From positions 1 to 64,000 of the forward strand of contig CALFXR010000156.1 of assembly GCA_937958475.1 (NCBI GenBank): a DNA stretch of 64,000 nucleotides, read 5' to 3'. The notes under the pieces are model-generated. The model saw only the letters and a program-made list of their open reading frames with translations. It did not search any database and was not told the DNA's origin. Source of the stretch: an uncultured Mesorhizobium sp. (GTDB lineage Bacteria > Pseudomonadota > Alphaproteobacteria > Rhizobiales > Rhizobiaceae). Both the position numbers and the translations under genes were made by a program. Positions 63,401 to 64,000 of this stretch are shown here, piece by piece (positions within the stretch are counted from its first letter, which is position 1; each line of letters begins with the position of its first letter).

Positions 63401-63927
63401 CGGGCAACGAGCTTCGGCGCACCGGGAGCGACATCGAGGCGAGCGCTGCCGCTTGCGGCAACCGCTTCGCCACAAGCCGAGACGACGACGACCGCCCACT
63501 CTGCCTCCATCGGTCCGGCCCTGTAGGGCAGCACGGCGATGGCGCCCGCGGATCGGGCGAACGGCGTCGACAGCGGGACGACCGCCCGCGACCGGCCCTT
63601 GCCGAATTCCATGCCGTGCGGTCCGCGCGCGCCGGGCGCCAGCGCGAAGAAGCCGCGCCCTTCGAAGCGCGTCGATTCCGGAAAGGCGATGACGAGATAG
63701 GCGGCCGCCTTCGACGTCGCGGCGCCGGTCCCGGTCCGCTTCCACTCGAAGGTGACCGGTTCGCCGACGACGGCCGCGGGAGCCGGTTTCGTCACCTCGA
63801 TCCGAGGGCCGCCGGCCGCCGCGACGGCGCAGCCCTGCGTTTGCGCCCATGCCTGTGCGGCAGGCGCCCCCAGCGAAAGCAACGCCGCGACAGCGGCGCG
63901 AAGGCAGAGGATCGAGAGGTGGCCCAT
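60451..63927 (-). CDS. Secreted caspase-family protein
   Basis: A protein of about 1,158 residues with a signal peptide (start MGHLSILCLRAAVAALLSL; an ATG 12 residues earlier is also possible). Residues 40-800 are beta-rich, resembling a propeller-like sensor region (SPTGRFIVLRTDEEQVADIY; LSITTDGRQLAQVNKDGRV) with an acidic low-complexity stretch near residues 420-490. The C-terminal third is a caspase/metacaspase (peptidase C14) domain with the His in LSFAGHGLIGG and the Cys in VVLLDACHSGVTG. After it, DSDGNGAVSLLE forms an EF-hand-like calcium loop. Substrate and trigger are unknown. Confidence 0.85.
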   Translation of the reverse strand: MGHLSILCLRAAVAALLSLGAPAAQAWAQTQGCAVAAAGGPRIEVTKPAPAAVVGEPVTFEWKRTGTGAATSKAAAYLVIAFPESTRFEGRGFFALAPGARGPHGMEFGKGRSRAVVPLSTPFARSAGAIAVLPYRAGPMEAEWAVVVVSACGEAVAASGSARLDVAPGAPKLVARDPFSARRPTAEVVPVAGPFRARIFEGAVEVADSRSGEVILQATGSDPVFSPTGRFIVLRTDEEQVADIYDLVAERRVGRFQSIAMYWSHADSFLYLDQEWAGALQVVRTLHGRREAFEETPRLSLLNEFRMEDQAVLAEGAVHGGLDPDGEDLDPGEGGASFTAGSEAWSLELSLESGVVAFLATNPFFYPDPTDDIPGRIIDLGLLSPMIVTERRSHLDEVLSRDFAMTAADAAKWNVHDTLRRTFIYYDDQSDDAVDEEADAAETAPEGVDAAAEPIEDDETVAEPIQEAIDFSEEPTQTVIENGDVVAADPGTGDGDGSGAILRGAMAIAPSLRSFADTAGAMLDLLPSRAIPAQRSGENDSTIERIAAELDALYDDSIARVGTGPEDAGSGYLTFPFPDPSPATPPDEVVQINLLAEGRDTWRWILGSDRFWLTETVESGRLSHAFGFTLLGERGGTLLHADLLAPEQLKAEAASGADGAPLALINRGDARGELGSTFGEPSYVGIAGGRYLLVATRPIARLIAFDLVAWSPACSVASPLNAADIDHLSITTDGRQLAQVNKDGRVEVYACADGRHLLSGLVADDELVLMDGNGYFDGSEDAAGYVELKIAGLPGRHLLSQFAGRLRYPGLARAAFSGATERAPIALDPPSLSVSTRDGAFGIELRAARGLRSLDVYIDGRLARRIPVTGVAASLALDPKGLPPAAFATLLAIDSEGFTSPPTEIVLGTRPSEGRGRLLGFAVGVDLYPKMPGSDLRYATADARRIAGAVAASPLYGSAEIDTLIDADATAEAILARLDAVIAEAGEGDTLLLSFAGHGLIGGDGRLRLALSSTDRADIDRTSLAFDAVAQRIKVAKARVVVLLDACHSGVTGQADPATNEDAVAQLVTEGGAGIVILSASKGRQFSEELATLGGGRFSVAIEDAVTAGRARTDSDGNGAVSLLELYRAVKGSVAGGSSGRQIPWIARNQIYGDFDVF
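60553..60588 (-). other. EF-hand-like calcium loop in the caspase protein
   Basis: The 12-residue loop DSDGNGAVSLLE has the EF-hand pattern D-x-D-x-N-G-x-V-x-x-x-E, and lies after the catalytic caspase domain. Calcium dependence is known for some metacaspases, so this may be a regulatory site; only the motif is seen here. Confidence 0.5.
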
Positions 63928-64000
63928 TCTCCTACCCGGCCGATGTTCCGAACGACCATTCATAGACCGGATTCGACGTCGGCGGGCGCCGATTTCGCGC

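Overview
The window is high-GC, gene-dense DNA from an alphaproteobacterium of the order Hyphomicrobiales (Rhizobiales). Evidence includes a BA14K-type protein, a DUF2336 protein, a cpa/Tad pilus locus, the gene order recJ-glpX-hom-aminotransferase, and thrS-yidD near iscU-like, folE, hisI and a patatin gene. The genus cannot be fixed from the sequence alone; a Phyllobacteriaceae-like host is a reasonable guess.

Positions 69-16008 are one integrated element of about 15.9 kb. It is bounded by a 48-bp direct repeat of the 3' half of a tRNA-Lys gene, and the intact tRNA lies at the right end (15963-16038, minus strand). Left to right it carries a DUF4102-type integrase, an AlpA-like regulator, a chain of small coupled genes, a winged-helix putative replication initiator with three palindromic iterons inside its gene, and a head-packaging module (portal, prohead protease, major capsid, connector and neck-like genes, HNH nuclease, small and large terminase). 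These are followed by a five-zinc-finger protein, a two-gene AT-richer cargo cassette, three small genes and a strong terminator. There are no tail, baseplate, lysis or CI-type repressor genes. This is the gene complement of a capsid-forming phage-inducible chromosomal island, a satellite that would build its own heads and borrow helper-phage tails. It is the most interesting system in the window.

The rest is chromosomal. 16.3-21 kb: BA14K protein, glycerol kinase with its DeoR/GlpR regulator, and a PLP-dependent decarboxylase. 20.9-25.4 kb: the Anbu (proteasome-like) operon, made of Anbu, transglutaminase-like, alpha-E and ATP-grasp genes. It is interrupted by a small four-helix-bundle (S23/IVP-like) cassette flanked by inverted arrays of a 7-bp unit. 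A gene-less relative of those arrays sits between two cyclophilin genes at 30351-30488. 25.6-31.6 kb: secreted and membrane proteins, queA-tgt (queuosine), two cyclophilins, coaD. 31.8-39 kb: Tad/Cpa pilus assembly genes cpaB-cpaC-lipoprotein-cpaE-tadA-tadB-tadC, without pilin, prepilin peptidase or a full CpaD. 39.2-48 kb: parE, a DUF2336 protein, a MaoC/CitE-like pair, a flavin reductase and nitroreductase, a secreted three-repeat protein and an acyltransferase. 48-54.7 kb: thrS, yidD, a luciferase-like oxidoreductase, an Fe-S scaffold, folE, hisI and a patatin. 54.7-64 kb: recJ, glpX, hom, an aminotransferase, and a large secreted caspase-family protein with an EF-hand-like loop.

Most element genes overlap by 1-4 bp (ATGA, GTGA, TTGA or TGATG junctions). 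This implies long, translationally coupled transcripts read left to right and ending at the hairpin just inside the right attachment site.
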